From: Gaeumannomyces sp. JS-464
Taxonomy: Eukaryota; Ascomycota; Sordariomycetes; Magnaporthales; Magnaporthaceae
Reading direction: 5' to 3'
DNA: 64,000 nt
NCBI GenBank assembly: GCA_002197995.1
Contig: NGZR01000006.1
Span: 1,240,001-1,304,000 of the forward strand
Shown here piece by piece: positions 1 to 11,434 of this stretch; the stretch's first letter is position 1; every line of letters starts with the position of its first letter. The notes below the pieces were generated by a model. It was given only the letters and a program-made list of their open reading frames with translations. It made no database searches and had not been told where the DNA came from. Both the position numbers and the translations under genes were made by a program.

Positions 1-3000
1 GCTTCCACGAGCTTATAAAAGGGGATTTTGTAATCCCCTTTTTGTAATTAAATTCCTATATAAACATGCATTACTACAAATACCAGTTTTAAATTTATAA
101 TTTTTATTCTTTCCTTTTAGGAGATTTTCGTGCTTATAGGAGTACCACTTTTACCAACATACGATAAATTTAACGAATAAAAACGCTTAAAACTAGTTAA
201 CTACGCTATACTTTTCGCGTTTTTTTGCTTCGTTATATAGCGTATAGTTTACGGTTAACCTAAAAATCGTATTATCGTTAACCTCCGCTAACTTAACAAA
301 TCTTAATTTTAAACGCGTACTTTTTTCCTTTTTAACAGGACGTTATTAACGTATTAAAAGGCAAAAAGTACGCTACCGCTATCGATACTACCGCTTTTTT
401 TTCCAATTTCTTATATACTTTAAGCATTGGGACCGGCTTACGATTTTAAACTATAAAAGGTTTAAACGCTCGCGTATCGCCCTTATAAGTTACCGGAATT
501 TACTTGCTTACGTTTAACGCTTTATAAATAACTTGCTTTGTTTTTATAAGCATTTTTGCCGTTGCTTCGTTTACGATATTATTATTTCTTTAAACAACTT
601 CCAAAACCATTAAAAGCATTTAAAAGAGATTTTTGGACTTTTTTAAAGCAAAAGCATCGCGATTTCCCTTAAGAAAAGCTTCGTTAGCTACTTAAATGTT
701 AAGCTTTTTAGATTTTACGTTAACGCTTTCGAACTTTTAACCACCGAATTTCGTATGCAAAGCTTCCGCAACTTCGCTTTCCTTAATACCGTTAAGTTAT
801 TAAAAACTTACCTTAGCAGCACTGGTTTCCTTTGGTTAATAATTCCCTATTACGCTAAAATCGCCGAGCCTTTTTAAAAACGCAAAATCCTTTTATTAAT
901 TAAAGGTTGCAAATAATGGAAAATAAAAGGAAGCTAACGTTCGCATTACGCGAGGAGCAATAAGTTTACCCCGATTGCCGATAAGCTTAAATCTTTTAAA
1001 GCTTTACAAAACCACATTTGCAAGCATATAAAGTTGTACCACTACGATCCGAACCGAACCTTTTACTTTTAAATTAACGAATTTTTTAAGCGAAGCTTTA
1101 AAGTTATAATTTTCTAAACCTAACCCGATTACGTTTAAAAGCTAAAAACCGTAATCCCGGCTACCGTTATCCAGCTCGTTATATTTTTAAATCGTTACTT
1201 TACGGCTTTTAAGTTAAATTACGGACTTTTCGAGTTGGAAATAGCCTGTTTTATATGGTCGTGCAAAAAGCTGCGCACTTTTCTTCACTTTAACAACCAG
1301 CTAAAAATCGTCGTTTTTACAAACCATAACGCAATTTTTGGCATTGTTAATAGGACCTATTTTAACACCGTTTTTACGAACCGCGCTAACCGACGTTTTA
1401 TTAACGCGTTTATTTATTTTAACGCTTATCCTTTAAATATTTACTACGTGCTAAAACGCTTTAACCTTATTCCTAACGTATTATTTCGCTTTTTAACCAT
1501 TATAAGGGATGCCGAAACACGCGTTAAGCTTAACGAACCTGTTTTAAACTCGCTTTGGGAAAAAAGCTCCGACGATCGATATAACGAAAACGACGTTAAG
1601 CTCGTCCTGCAAATAGCTAAAGCTGTTATAAAAAATAGCATACGCTTTTAGTTTATTAAGCGCTGCAAAAAGGACCCGGTATTTTATAAGCTAATTATGA
1701 AACTCGCTACGCCCCGCCCCGGTAAAGCACCCCCTAAGCACGAGGACGTACTAAATGCTTCCAAAGCCGGGCACCCTTTTCCCGTTATCGATGGTTTGCT
1801 TTATAATAGGGATAATAACGAGGTTAAACGATTGGTTATCCCATTCCTTATAGTAAAAGCCTTTTTTAAAAAGGCCCATAATTATAAGCACCATTTTAGC
1901 CGTTAACGTATAATAAACGCCCTCGCCGGCGTGCATTTTCGGTTTAAAAAGCGTTAAATCGACCAGTACATTAAAAACTGTCACGTTTGCGGCATAAACC
2001 AAACCGATAACCAAAAGCCCATTAGTACGTTCCAACTTATCCAGGCTTTAACTAAACCAATAAGCGTATTAATTATAAACTTTATTATTGCACTCCTAAT
2101 CGTACCGTTAGCAAATACCCCTTAGCAGCTTAGCATTTACGACTTTTTTAACGCCCTTTTTACCGTTACCGATAAAACATCCAAACGAACTATCCTAATT
2201 TTTAAATACAATACTTATAGTGCAAAGCATTGGGCTTCGCTATTGCTACGACATTTTTTTATAACTAATTAGCCTTATCCCCGTGCTATTATTTCCGATA
2301 AGGATGCCAAATTTACCGAAGCCTTTTAGCAAACCCTTTAAAAAAAGCTTTGGGATTAAGCTCGTTATAACCACGGCTTACCACCCCCAAATTAACAAAT
2401 AATCCGAAAAGAAAAACCAACTAGTGGAATTGGCCATCCGCTTTTACGCTTAAAAGCACTTCGCTTAGGTCGACACTTTTTTTGCGCTTTAGTAAAACAT
2501 AAACAACTCGACCACGTCGGCCACGAATTGCTTACCGCACGAGTTCCTTTTCGAATTTAAGCTTTTTAAACCCGTTACTCGCCTTACTAATTTAAACGCA
2601 AAGGATACGCTTAACCTTTAATATATGCGCGAGCATTTCCGGCGCGAAGCGCAATACGTTATAAATTTTGCAACTTCTGAAATAAAAAGGTTATACGATA
2701 GTAAACACCGTTATAAAAAGTTTAACAAGGGAAACCAAGTTTAGTTAAAAATAAGTGCCGCTTATAAGCCTCGCGGAGGAACTGTAAATAACAAAACAAC
2801 CTTTTTTCGCCAAAAACCTTATACGATTAAAAAAAAGGTTTCACTTTTGGCCTATAAGCTCGAGTTACCCACTAACGGCATTAGGATTTACCTAGTAATA
2901 TCCATTTAACAACTCTTTCGCTATTACGCCAAAAACGATCCCTTCCAGCGAGTATTAACACCACTTGGCCCTATTAATTATACCTTAGCTAACGACGAAT

Positions 3001-3182
3001 CTGACGACTTTGGCAACCCCGACGACAAATCGTTCGAAGTTAAACACATTACTAACCACAAAGTTAAAAAGGGCGGCGCCGTTAAGTACTACGTGATTTA
3101 AAAGGGATACGGAAACCACAAAAGCACTTAAAAGCCCAAGGCTAACTTTAAACACGCACCCAAAGTAAGTCAGCGCACCCCC
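1..3182 (+). mobile_element. Ty3/gypsy chromovirus relic (RIP-decayed pol)
   Basis: The plus strand keeps the domain order of a chromodomain gypsy pol although it is full of stops. RT thumb/connection is at about 697-900 (IPYYAKIAEPF-like), RNase H at about 900-1650 (ANRRFINAFIY, followed by PNVLFRFL where the family has PDALSRL), the integrase zinc region at about 1780-2010, the integrase core at about 2060-2470 (IINFIIAL, ISDKDAKFT, then the HP-x-N-x-Q-like YNHGLPPPN), and a chromodomain at 3030-3163 (VKYYVI, stop, KGYGNHKST, stop). Stops replace Trp in the chromodomain W-KGYG and ST-W-KP positions, and IIDF reads IINF, as expected from G-to-A change. The 5' part lies outside the window. 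It is not functional. It is distinct in sequence from the gypsy family at 21-32 kb. Confidence 0.88.
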
Positions 3183-3972
3183 TGTTGGCCATCCCCACTG
3201 TTGGCCACCACTTTCCCATACAAAACGCACAGTTTTTTGCAACGCAATTAAAAATCGAATAAAAATCACAAAGATACTAGCTAAAAGGGGTTTTAAAATT
3301 TAAAAGCGCATTTTTCAAAGGTAATAATAACGGGTTATTTAAAGACTTTTACAGGTAATAATTTTACATATAAATTAAAAGTTAAAAATTACATACAAAT
3401 TATATGTAAATAAAAAACGGCAATAATTTTACAAATATTATATAAAATTTAATGCAATAAGGTTATATGCATTTATAACGCTAAAATATATAATATATTT
3501 AAAAAAGTAACTTTGTATAATTTTTTTATAATTTTTTATCCCCGGTTTTCCGATACACTGTGTAATACACTGTGTAAATACTTTATATTTATATAATTAC
3601 GTAAATTATATAATAATAAGTTTTTGTATATTAAAATATGCGATTTTACATGTATAAAACAATTTAATTTATATTAATATCTTTTATAATTATAAAATTA
3701 TTAGCGATTTTATCCTTATTATAAATCCCATACAATTTGCTAGTAAACCTTAACATTTTCGACCTTTTGTTTTTGTTTACCATTTATTTATTAAATTTTG
3801 CAATTATAATTTATTATAAATTAATTTTATAAAGCCTTGCTTTTACTTTTTATAAATCCGTTTACCGTTTATTTTTCCGATTTTTTATCGATTTTTAATT
3901 CCTTTGTAAAAACAGTAAGTTTTTACCCATTTGTATGGGAGTCAAGGTGGCCAACAGGGGGTATGGCCAACA
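3183..3972 (+). repeat. Probable 3' LTR of the chromovirus relic (or a TIR-bounded MITE)
   Basis: This 790-bp AT-rich block starts TGTTGGCCA and ends TGGCCAACA, a TG...CA end pair as in LTRs, directly after the chromodomain of the pol relic. The inverted similarity is unusually long: about 50 bp each side, with TGTTGGCC present twice at each end and a further CACCCCC/GGGGGTG extension outside. That could instead fit a non-autonomous TIR element. No polypurine tract is clear before 3183 and the partner LTR is outside the window, so the class stays open. Confidence 0.5.
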
Positions 3973-4699
3973 GGGGGTGCCTCGACTTAGTTAAGGCTTA
4001 CGAAAAGTCGCAGGCAACCTTAACCGCGTTTAAGGACAAGGTTAACGCTCTTACCGACGGCCCTTTCCCGGCAGCTAATAACGCTCCTGGGGCTTAAAAA
4101 CCTGCTCCCGAAGCTGCTCCGGCCAAGCGTAGTTATGGACGCCCGCGCAAAAACTAAACGCCGTAAAAGCGAAAAAGGAGGAAAGATTAAAGCATTGTAC
4201 TGTTTGTATTTAACATCGAGGACGATGCCGTTTTTTTAAAAGGCCGGCACTTATTACGGCCAGTAGGGCCTTAATTGCAAATAAAAAAGTTAGGATTGGA
4301 AACCCTTATCGTTAAATAAAGATGGAAGCTCCACAACGTGGATCCCGCACAAAAATATCCCAGATTTTTGCAAGGCCAAGCCTCCGGCCTTTAACCTTAC
4401 TCCGAATATCATCTTTTTGCCGCCCAATTTCTTTAGCCCCTACCCGTTGTGACACTCGGAAACTTGTTCGGCGGTAAGTCCTATCGGTCCCCGAGGATTA
4501 ACGTAGCGATTCATATGCGTAACTGTTTTAAACAGGGCTTAATTCGATGGCCGGCTAAGGAAAGCTGCTTTAACGTGGCATTAAACTTTCGAATTAATAT
4601 AAGCCTGGTAAATACCAGCATTTTAACAGTTTATAACCTGTTATAGCTAAGCTTGTATAGCAACGGCTTAAAATTGTTAATACTTTGGGCTGAAAATGG
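3973..4699. other. Unassigned stretch with a short Lys/Ala-rich reading frame
   Basis: Base composition is less AT-biased than its flanks. On the plus strand a frame beginning near 3980 reads a Lys/Ala-rich peptide (KAYEKSQATLTAFKDKVNAL) and after one stop continues to an AT-hook-like GRPRK near 4140. This resembles the decayed end of a small DNA-binding or gag-like protein, but I do not recognise a family. Nothing else in the stretch can be supported. Confidence 0.25.
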
Positions 4700-4719
4700 T
4701 GGGTGTATATATTTCCTAC

Positions 4720-5440
4720 CTTTTACGGCTTTCCAGCCCCACGTCGAATTATGTAAAATACTAACAGCTGTATAAATCCCGCATTAATGCCAAATCGTTG
4801 TAAAGCGTAAAGGTAAATGTAATAATGCAAAACTTCGGTTTTTAACGTTTTATACCCGTCTTTTGTTTTTATAGTTTAGCGGAAAATAGGAATGTCCATC
4901 CATTTTTTTTCCAACAAAAAACGTAGTTGCGACGGGGTGGTAAAACGCTAAAACGATATATTTTATTTACCGAATTAATGTTAGTTTTAAATGCGTTATC
5001 AAATATACCGATAACAATTATATGCATAATCGCGTTAAAAATACACGTGTCCACTTTTGTAAAAATAAATGTTTTGCTAAAAGGTATTAACTTTTAGTGC
5101 TATAAAATTTAATAGCAAATTTTGTACTTACGGGTTGGGTCGCTTTTCTTATCCTTTTGTAAACCTAAGCGTCATTTCCATAGCAAAAACGTTTCGACTA
5201 CCTGGGCTTGGTAGTAGAAAAATCGTAACGTTTTTATAATAAAAAGTTTTAACGTCCGCTAATTTTAAGCCGGCTTGGTCGGGTATGCTGCTTTTAATTC
5301 CGCTTTCGTTTTCCATATTATGCATTTTAAGGTTTTTACGGTTTATTCGCGTATATACCAACGCTCCCGGTTTTAAAGCAGTATACGCTTGGAAAAAAAG
5401 CAAAAGCGAAAGCTATAGCCTTTGCTTTTCGTTTGGAAAT
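4720..5440 (-). pseudogene. DUF3435 (tyrosine-recombinase-like) protein relic
   Basis: Read on the minus strand, the pieces follow the order of the fungal DUF3435 family. First comes a helical segment with AYTALKPGALVYTRINRKN (about 5400-5340). Then comes a beta segment ending EMTLRFTKG (about 5150), a segment with WKKNGWTF (about 4880), and YIYLYALQRFGINAGF followed by YIIRRGAGK (about 4810-4737), where the RRGAG Arg corresponds to the recombinase catalytic Arg box. Interruptions are mostly stops of the Trp/Gln-to-stop kind, so RIP explains the decay. DUF3435 is known as the family of Starship captain recombinases and of related Crypton-like genes; whether this relic was a captain cannot be told from the window. 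The N- and C-terminal limits are approximate. Confidence 0.7.
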
Positions 5441-6524
5441 ACCGACGTGTCGAAAACCCAATGGTAATGAAAAATAAAGAAAAGGTCGTCGACGTTTATA
5501 ACGGGCTTTTCCTTAAGTGTCGAATCCAAATCGTATTTTTTTGTAAGGTGGCTATTAATATACTAAGTTAAAAAAATGTTGTTAATTAATATGCTTTTTT
5601 AATTCCCTTTTGCTTACCTTCTTACTTACATTATTAAATTCCTCGTTTACCTTGTTTATTATAGCCTAGCCGACGGCATCGTGGTATAGCATGGCAAAAA
5701 CCCTTTTATATTTGTAAATTGTACTTCTTTTTCGGATCCTCGGGTAATTGTTAAGCATTTATTCGAACAAAATCGTAAGGTTTTTTTAATCGATTATTTG
5801 ATATATTTCAGTTTGTTTTTGCCAAATAGCTCGCAATGTTTGAAAAAATTGTTAAGTTTTTATCGTTTAAATTAATTTGTTTTTAAATAAAGTGCTATTT
5901 ATTTTGTCCATTTGTATAACATTTCGTATTTGTTAATTTTTGTAAAGTTAAAATGTGGCTTTTTTACAGTTCCTAAATTAACCAACTTGTTACAACGTGA
6001 ATAGTAGTACTCGGCTAAATACTTAATATAACCTTTTTGGCTAAATTTAAAACCTATAGTTAATAATGGAAAGTTTGGCGAATGATAAAATTATAAAGAG
6101 ATGGACGATAAAGTAACGGGAATGGATAAATCGAAGGAAATGAAAGCGTGGTAGGTAAGGATTTGTTAAACAAATGTAAACAAAAGAAAAGCTAACGTGC
6201 GATTTTAATGGTGTGAAAAAGGCAAAATAGGTTTAATGGCTTAAAAATGTAATGGGGTCGGCTTTTTATAAACGAATGAATTTTTAAAGGAAACTGATGT
6301 GGGCTTTATATAGTTTAAATATTAAACGGCACCTCGTTGACTTTGAAAACCGATGGCCCGAGCTTGCGCCGCAAAAAGGTGGAATTGTAAAAATCGCAAT
6401 AGGGAGACGGTGGGGCGTGCGCGTATCATCCTTGGCGGGGTTTGGCTTGGCATCCAAGGCAAACTGCCGCCTAAATCGGCGACCAGTGCCAGCCAAATTC
6501 GGCGGCGAATTTCCGTGGAACTTA
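5441..6524. other. AT-rich decayed DNA, then an unassigned GC-richer piece
   Basis: 5441-6270 is AT-rich with no domain I can recognise on either strand. 6290-6524 is much less decayed and open in several frames, but none of the translations matches a family I know. It joins the gypsy integrase fragment at about 6524, where integrase similarity stops at a stop codon. Confidence 0.3.
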
Positions 6525-6741
6525 CACTTTTGTCGTAAAGCGGTCCACCACTACTAGCACAGCATCGTACGTCTGGCCTGTGAATGTTGGGCACTCCGGC
6601 AGCCCTGTAATGAAATCTAAACTGATCTTTTGGAAGGATGCTCGGGTAATGGAAGTGGCTGAAGTTCGCCGTAAGGTTTGTGGCACTCTCACTCCCTGGC
6701 ATGCCTAACAGGAGCGGACGTACTCCGCGATGTCCTTGCAC
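6525..6741 (-). pseudogene. Gypsy integrase fragment: zinc-binding end and start of the core
   Basis: The minus strand reads KDIAEYVRSC, stop, ACQG (end of the H2C2 zinc region) and then KISLDFITGLPECP followed by DAVLVVVDRFTTKV, a textbook start of a Ty3/gypsy integrase core with its first catalytic Asp intact. One reading-frame break lies between them. Similarity ends at 6525. The same sequence, more decayed, occurs in the gypsy element at 21-32 kb (minus strand, about 26700-26500), so both belong to one family. GC content is near normal, so this copy largely escaped RIP. Confidence 0.75.
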
Positions 6742-7305
6742 CATATCCGGCGGATACGTGCCGATATAAGGGCGAACCATGCCAGAGCAGTAAAAGCCCA
6801 GCGACGGTACTATAACCAAAAACGACAGCCCCGGGAGTACCACCAGGGGCAAATCGTTGGGCTGTCCACCTGGAACTTTCGGTTTAAAGCAGGAAAACGC
6901 AAGTTTGCACCCACATATATTCGTGTCCCTATCGTAAAAAGGGTGGAAGCACTGCCTACGGGGTTTAACCGCTAGCCAAGTATAGTCGATCACATAACGT
7001 TTTCTCCGTCACCTTGTTAGAACCGTGGGACGATTCCAGGCCTTGGGTTTTAACTCCGCTTTTCCAAATTTGGAAAAGGAGATCGAAGAGTGTGAAGTAA
7101 AAGACGTGGTCGATATGCAAAAGCAAGATGGATCCCGCTTTTCCTGGTGAAATGGGCAGGATGGCCGGCTAAGCATAAAATTTGGGAACTAGAGGAGCAT
7201 TTGGAGGACGCGCAAAAGCTGGTTAAAACCTATTTGAAAAAGAAACGCAAAACGCACCGCAAATGGGATAACCCTACGTCAGGGCCTAAAAAAAGTGGAA
7301 AGTAA
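6733..7305 (+). pseudogene. Gypsy integrase C-terminus and chromodomain fragment
   Basis: The plus strand reads IRANHARAVKAQRRYYNQKR and GLSTWNFRFKAGKRKFAP (6760-6930), the linker and SH3-like C-terminal region of a gypsy integrase. After a frame break it continues into a chromodomain at about 7095-7305 (KWAGWPAKHKIWELEEHLED) ending in a Lys-rich tail and a TAA stop at 7303-7305. The same order of motifs is found on the minus strand at about 24130-23490 in the large gypsy element, so this is the same family. It abuts the preceding integrase fragment head-to-head at about 6737. Confidence 0.78.
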
Positions 7306-8928
7306 AGGGGAAAATTCCAAGATGGTTAAACAAAACGATAACGGATAACTCGGGCCGCCACAGCCACACACCGTTCCTCGACGTTAAAAGACCTGTCGAA
7401 AGAAGAAGAGTCGTTACCCTCGCTTTCCCACTTATCACAATTATCACCAGTAAGTGAGTGAGTAAGTATATTTAACGTTGGTAAATCGGGATCTACCCGT
7501 CCCTGCCTCCCAGGGGGAATACAACGTGCTAGCGCTACCTAAGCTAAACATTAGGCTATATGTTGCTATCCGGCGGCTAGCAGAATTAAACCCGAAGGCA
7601 CACGGAGGCCGGGCCGCGTTCCGGCGCTCCTTGTTAGTGAGCGGGCAATCGGCAGTAGGCGTATAAAACGCCAGGGCGTTAAAAGCGCTGCGGGTGGTAG
7701 TGATGCGGTCGGCCGGCAAAATGCCGGAAAGAGAGTAGGGCCGAGTTGGGCGGGGGGGCTGTAATGGTCCCCCTTTTGGGCCCGGCCAAAAGAAAGAAAA
7801 GTTTAGGGGCTGGAGGGCCTAGTTCCAACCCGGTATGCTCCTTGTGTGTCGCGTATCGAACGATAAGCTGCGCGGTTTGCCAGTGTGGTGCAAATCGGGC
7901 CGTTACGGTTGCGTTAGCGAACAAAGCCGCGCGAAAACCTTGCGCGTGCGATGCCACCTATACATATGTATAGTACCCGCGTGGCAACAAACAAAAGCGC
8001 GTGCCGTTAAAGCAAATTTTGCACGTGCGTGCTTAGCAGGCAAAATGTAACAAGGGGACAATGTCGGCTTGGAAAATATTGTATTGCTTTACAAAAAGCT
8101 AATAATCTTTTAGGGCTTTAAGAGATGCTTAAAGAGCCAGAATCGGCTAAGGGGGTTTTGGAAAACGGAGGGAATAAATAGAAAGGCATCGTGGCCCGTG
8201 CGGGCCACGAAGGTCCCGTATTTCCACTTCCGTCTTTGGCCCTACTGGCCGCCTCATTTTAAGTTGGGCACCAATTCCCTGCAAACGGTCAACCTAATTA
8301 TCGTCCACGTGACTGCCTCCGTATGACACAAAATGCATGCTTAGGCAAGCCAATCTTGCGCCGTGCGTATCGTTAAATGCGATCGACCAAGGAGAAGTCG
8401 CGAGCATAGCAGAAAGGGCGGCGGCCGTGGTTGTCGGGGGACGGCGGCGGCCGGGCCGGCTTTTCGTCCAAAGTAACTAACTGCTTGCCGGCCAGCAGTC
8501 TTTTTGTGCGTTCGAATCGTTTCGGCGCGTGTTAAGTATCCGCGAGGCGAAAGCGAAAGGAAGTTAAAGGGCGGTTAACCTGGTAATGCGAAAAGGTTGG
8601 AGCAATCCGATTGTCGAAAGTTTCGGCGCGCGCGAGGCGCGCCCTGGGCGATAATGTGCAGGCCTTTTCCTCGATTAGAAATAGGCACCCCCATACCGTT
8701 GCTAGCCATTCTTTGCTCTTTTGGCCCAGTTGCGTTGCCGGCGTCGTTGTTGAAAGGAGTCGGAAAACGCGAGCAAAATAAGCCAAATGGCTTGTTAATG
8801 CCTTAATAGTGCTTTGGCCATTTTTGGTGGGCCACACACCAAAACTGACCGGACTTTCTTAGCGGCCATTAAACAGTGGGTCCGATAGGAAAATTTTCGG
8901 GGGGAAGGTAATAGGAGGTTGTAAAGGC
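7306..8928. other. 3' part of gypsy family 2 and unassigned GC-richer DNA
   Basis: The first ~130 bases after the chromodomain stop align by eye with the sequence following the chromodomain in the 21-32 kb element, so the start is retrotransposon. A purine-rich AAGGGGACAATGT at about 8052-8064 resembles the polypurine tract of that family (AAAAGGGGGACAATGT beside its LTR), but no LTR follows. The rest (7440-8900) is open in several frames on both strands with no recognisable protein. Confidence 0.35.
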
Positions 8929-8971
8929 GTGTCCGACTCGGTGGTTTGTCCGACTCGGTGGTGAACCACGT
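8929..8971 (-). repeat. Remnant terminal repeat of a second Fot1/pogo-like element
   Basis: The segment holds two copies of TCCGACTCGGTGG and ends in CCACGT followed by TA. The intact pogo-type element at 24431-26291 has the same design: outermost ACGTGG, two tandem copies of a short repeat, and a TA target. I read this as the right end of a different pogo family. I could not find the matching left end, so the element is truncated or rearranged. Confidence 0.45.
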
Positions 8972-9209
8972 TAAGCGATATTTATAATACTTAAAGTATC
9001 GGGCGTATCACTTTTATAGTTACGTAACTTTCGATTTAGTACGGGGTAAAAGTCTGTTCTTTTGGTCCATCCTCTTTTGGTATCCCGCCGCTTAACCCCA
9101 CCCCTTTTCTGTTTTAGTCGTAACACTTATCAGCAGCAGCATAAACACTTCCCAAATTGGCACGCAAGCAGAGTGCATTTTATCAAGTTCTAGCTAAAAG
9201 CAAGCCTCC

Positions 9210-9328
9210 ACATACGACCATACCCACTGGAATACACGGGATCCCGTCCGCTCTCCCCTAGTTAAACCAGTGAGGGCTGAACTAGTACTCAGGTGGGTGA
9301 CCACTGGGGAATCCTCGGTGTTGTATGT
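9210..9328 (+). rRNA. 5S ribosomal RNA gene, copy 1
   Basis: The sequence starts ACATACGACCATACCCACTGG, contains the conserved GGGATCCCGTCCGCTCTCCC, a box-C-like GTACTCAGGTGGGTGACCAC and ends CCTCGGTGTTGTATGT, which pairs with the start to form helix I. It is 119 bases and is followed by a T tract as expected for RNA polymerase III termination. Single dispersed 5S genes are usual in Sordariomycetes. It differs from the copy at 35840 by three C/T changes. It marks the right edge of the AT-rich block. Confidence 0.95.
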
Positions 9329-10138
9329 TTTTGTCCGTTGTATCCAGCTTTTTTTTTTTGTTCCCATCACTTGCATCACGCCCAATCGAACTTCGGAACA
9401 GCCGCGACCGCATTTCCAACTCCCCAGCGTCTTCCAAACGGCATCAAACGCAGACTTTTATGTTCCAACATGCACACTCTCGCCATTGCCTTGGCCGGCT
9501 CTTAGTGCAGCACCCACCCACTACGTCACGGGCGTCCCCAAGCTGCACGCCACGGGCATGGTCACTCCCGGCAAGCCGCCCAAGGCGCCTGATAACGATA
9601 TTGTCGATAGCAGAGGACATGGGTAGTCTCTCCTCACGCACGCTCATCTTTCCAACTTCCCTCATTCCGAGACAGGGTTTCTGAGGGAACGTGCTCTTTG
9701 GGGACTGGACAGGGGCCTACCTCGTGGAGGGTGTGTAGCTGGGATCACGAGCTCGCCAAGACTTTAGAAAACTCCATTGGATAGTCCTGCCGTTGTCAGA
9801 ATTGGCCAGCCAGGCTTATCGTTCAAACAGTTCATCCGCATCTAAAAGCCCAGCCTCCTGGAGACGCAGGAATCGTCTCCGAGTAGAATCGAGATCGAGG
9901 GGTTCGTTGTAGTGAATTTATAGTGGTCATGTCCACCAAACGGTATCTTGGTATTAGCCCAATGTGCAACCCCCGTCTTGCCTGTTCCCCGAAGTCAGTG
10001 TCTGCATGCACAAACGGACCTGCCCCACGCTGTCACGACATCACGCCAACTGTGGATTTCTCTATTTGTGTTCAGGGTCCCCGGTGGCCTGCCAAAAAGG
10101 CTGGGTTGTCAAGTACCAAGTCCCAACCGGGAAGAACA
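9329..10138. other. Intergenic; possible start of a secreted protein at 9470
   Basis: An ATG at 9470 begins a hydrophobic MHTLAIALAG leader. One base of frame change would continue it into LSAAPTHYVTGVPKLHATGM, open to a stop at 9626. This looks like a signal peptide followed by mature sequence, but I know no family for it and find no further exon. The remainder is probably the 3' flank of the LysM/CBM18 gene. Confidence 0.25.
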
Positions 10139-11434
10139 CTAGCTGGTGGCCGAAGTAGCTACTGGTGCCGTCCCGGAGACCGTCACGATCACAGTCTCGT
10201 CGCACCGCCCAAACTCGGCTTGGCTAGCAGCACAAAGCAGCCCTGTTAGCACCGCTTGACAAGGCCTTGCCACTGTAAAGACACCAGGAGGGGGGCCTGC
10301 CAGCTTACCATCCGGCTACCGGGGAGCAGTCCCACTCTGAAAAGCCGCAGTACCCGGCCGAGTTACAGCAGTACCCGTAGTACATGGGCTCGGTGCCAGT
10401 GCACTTGAACTTGTTCACATAGCCGCAAGTCCCGTCTGGGCTTGGGCTTCCAGGCGAAGGGAGAGGGGTCGGTGGTGTCGTGCTGCGTCGTCGAAAGTCC
10501 GGTTAAGCCTCGTGCGCCTTTGGTTCGGCGTGGTAAAGACTGTTACTTACCTCGTGGTTGTGGTGGAAGACGAAGGCAGGTTGCCGACACAATCCCCGGA
10601 TTGACATCTTGCCCCGCACTCTGCCAGTGTGCTGCCGCAGCGCCCCGAGGCGCTACAGCACTTGCCAAAGAGGCCGCCAAAGGGGCCGCCACACATCAAG
10701 AAGTCGTTATCCTCGCCGCAGCGGCCGTCTGTCGAATAGCCGAGGCCGGGGCATATGCCTCCTTGACAGAAGCCGGGCAAGCAGAAGTTCCTATTAACGG
10801 GCATGTCCTTGTCAGCGCCGACTGCCAGTCATGATTCTGAGATGGAGTGAGGTTAGGTCTTACTGTGCTCTTCCGCATCTTGTTTTGCCGACGGAACAAG
10901 TCAGCTGGTTGGTTCTTCCATGGACATCTCCAATCTCCAATGACACATGAAAAGGACTTTTTTTTTTTTTTTTTTTTCGAGGCTTACTTTCCCTGCCTTC
11001 CGCAGCAGTCACCGAATGTGGAGCCCACGCAGGTGACGTTGCGGTTCAGATGGCCGCATGTGCCGTCAGTTGATGGAGGAAGGACACGCTCTGAAAGCAG
11101 GTCCAAATCAGACCGTTAGTGAGTCCACCGGAGAGACCAAAAGCGGTCTGTGGGAGGACGTGTTCTCACCCTTTCTCAAGCAATAGGTCGAGCCCGGCAC
11201 GAAGCCGCTGCAGTCCATGCCGACCAGAGGGTTCAACCTGAGCAGCTCGGGCAAAGTTATGTTGTAGTCGGCGAGGAAGGAGCTGCAGGTTGTCCACAAG
11301 TAGGTCTCCATGGGCAAACGGCAGTCGTCGTCTTGACGTTGTACAAGCAGCGGGTAACCGACGACAGAGGCCGCGCCCACGACGACGGGAAGCGCCAGCA
11401 GCATGCAGACCGACCTCCCGACGGAAAGCTTCAT
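10139..11434 (-). CDS. Secreted LysM and triple chitin-binding (CBM18) protein
   Basis: Predicted exons on the minus strand: 11434-11170, 11090-10988, about 10807-10551, 10482-10309 and 10223-10139. Exon 1 gives an ATG at 11434, a signal peptide (MKLSVGRSVCMLLALPVVVG) and a LysM domain with ETYLWTTCSSF, ELLRLNP and GSTYC. Exons 2-5 give three hevein-type CBM18 modules, recognisable from the TDGTCG, STDGRCG and PDGTCG starts, the CCGRQGK, KCCSASGRCG and GYCCNSAGYCG cores, and CQSGDC or CQAEFGRC ends. A Thr/Pro linker separates modules 2 and 3. The tail is Thr/Ser-rich. The protein should bind chitin outside the cell, in the fungal wall or as an effector. Exon 3-4 and 4-5 junctions keep phase, but the exon 2-3 junction is one base out, so the gene is broken or has a sequence error. 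Such proteins often sit beside subgroup C (killer-toxin-like) chitinases; none is seen here. Confidence 0.82.

Noticed and set aside
6322..6993. 223-codon minus-strand frame
   Set aside because: It spans the head-to-head gypsy junction and is out of frame with both integrase fragments; a chance opening in less-mutated transposon DNA.
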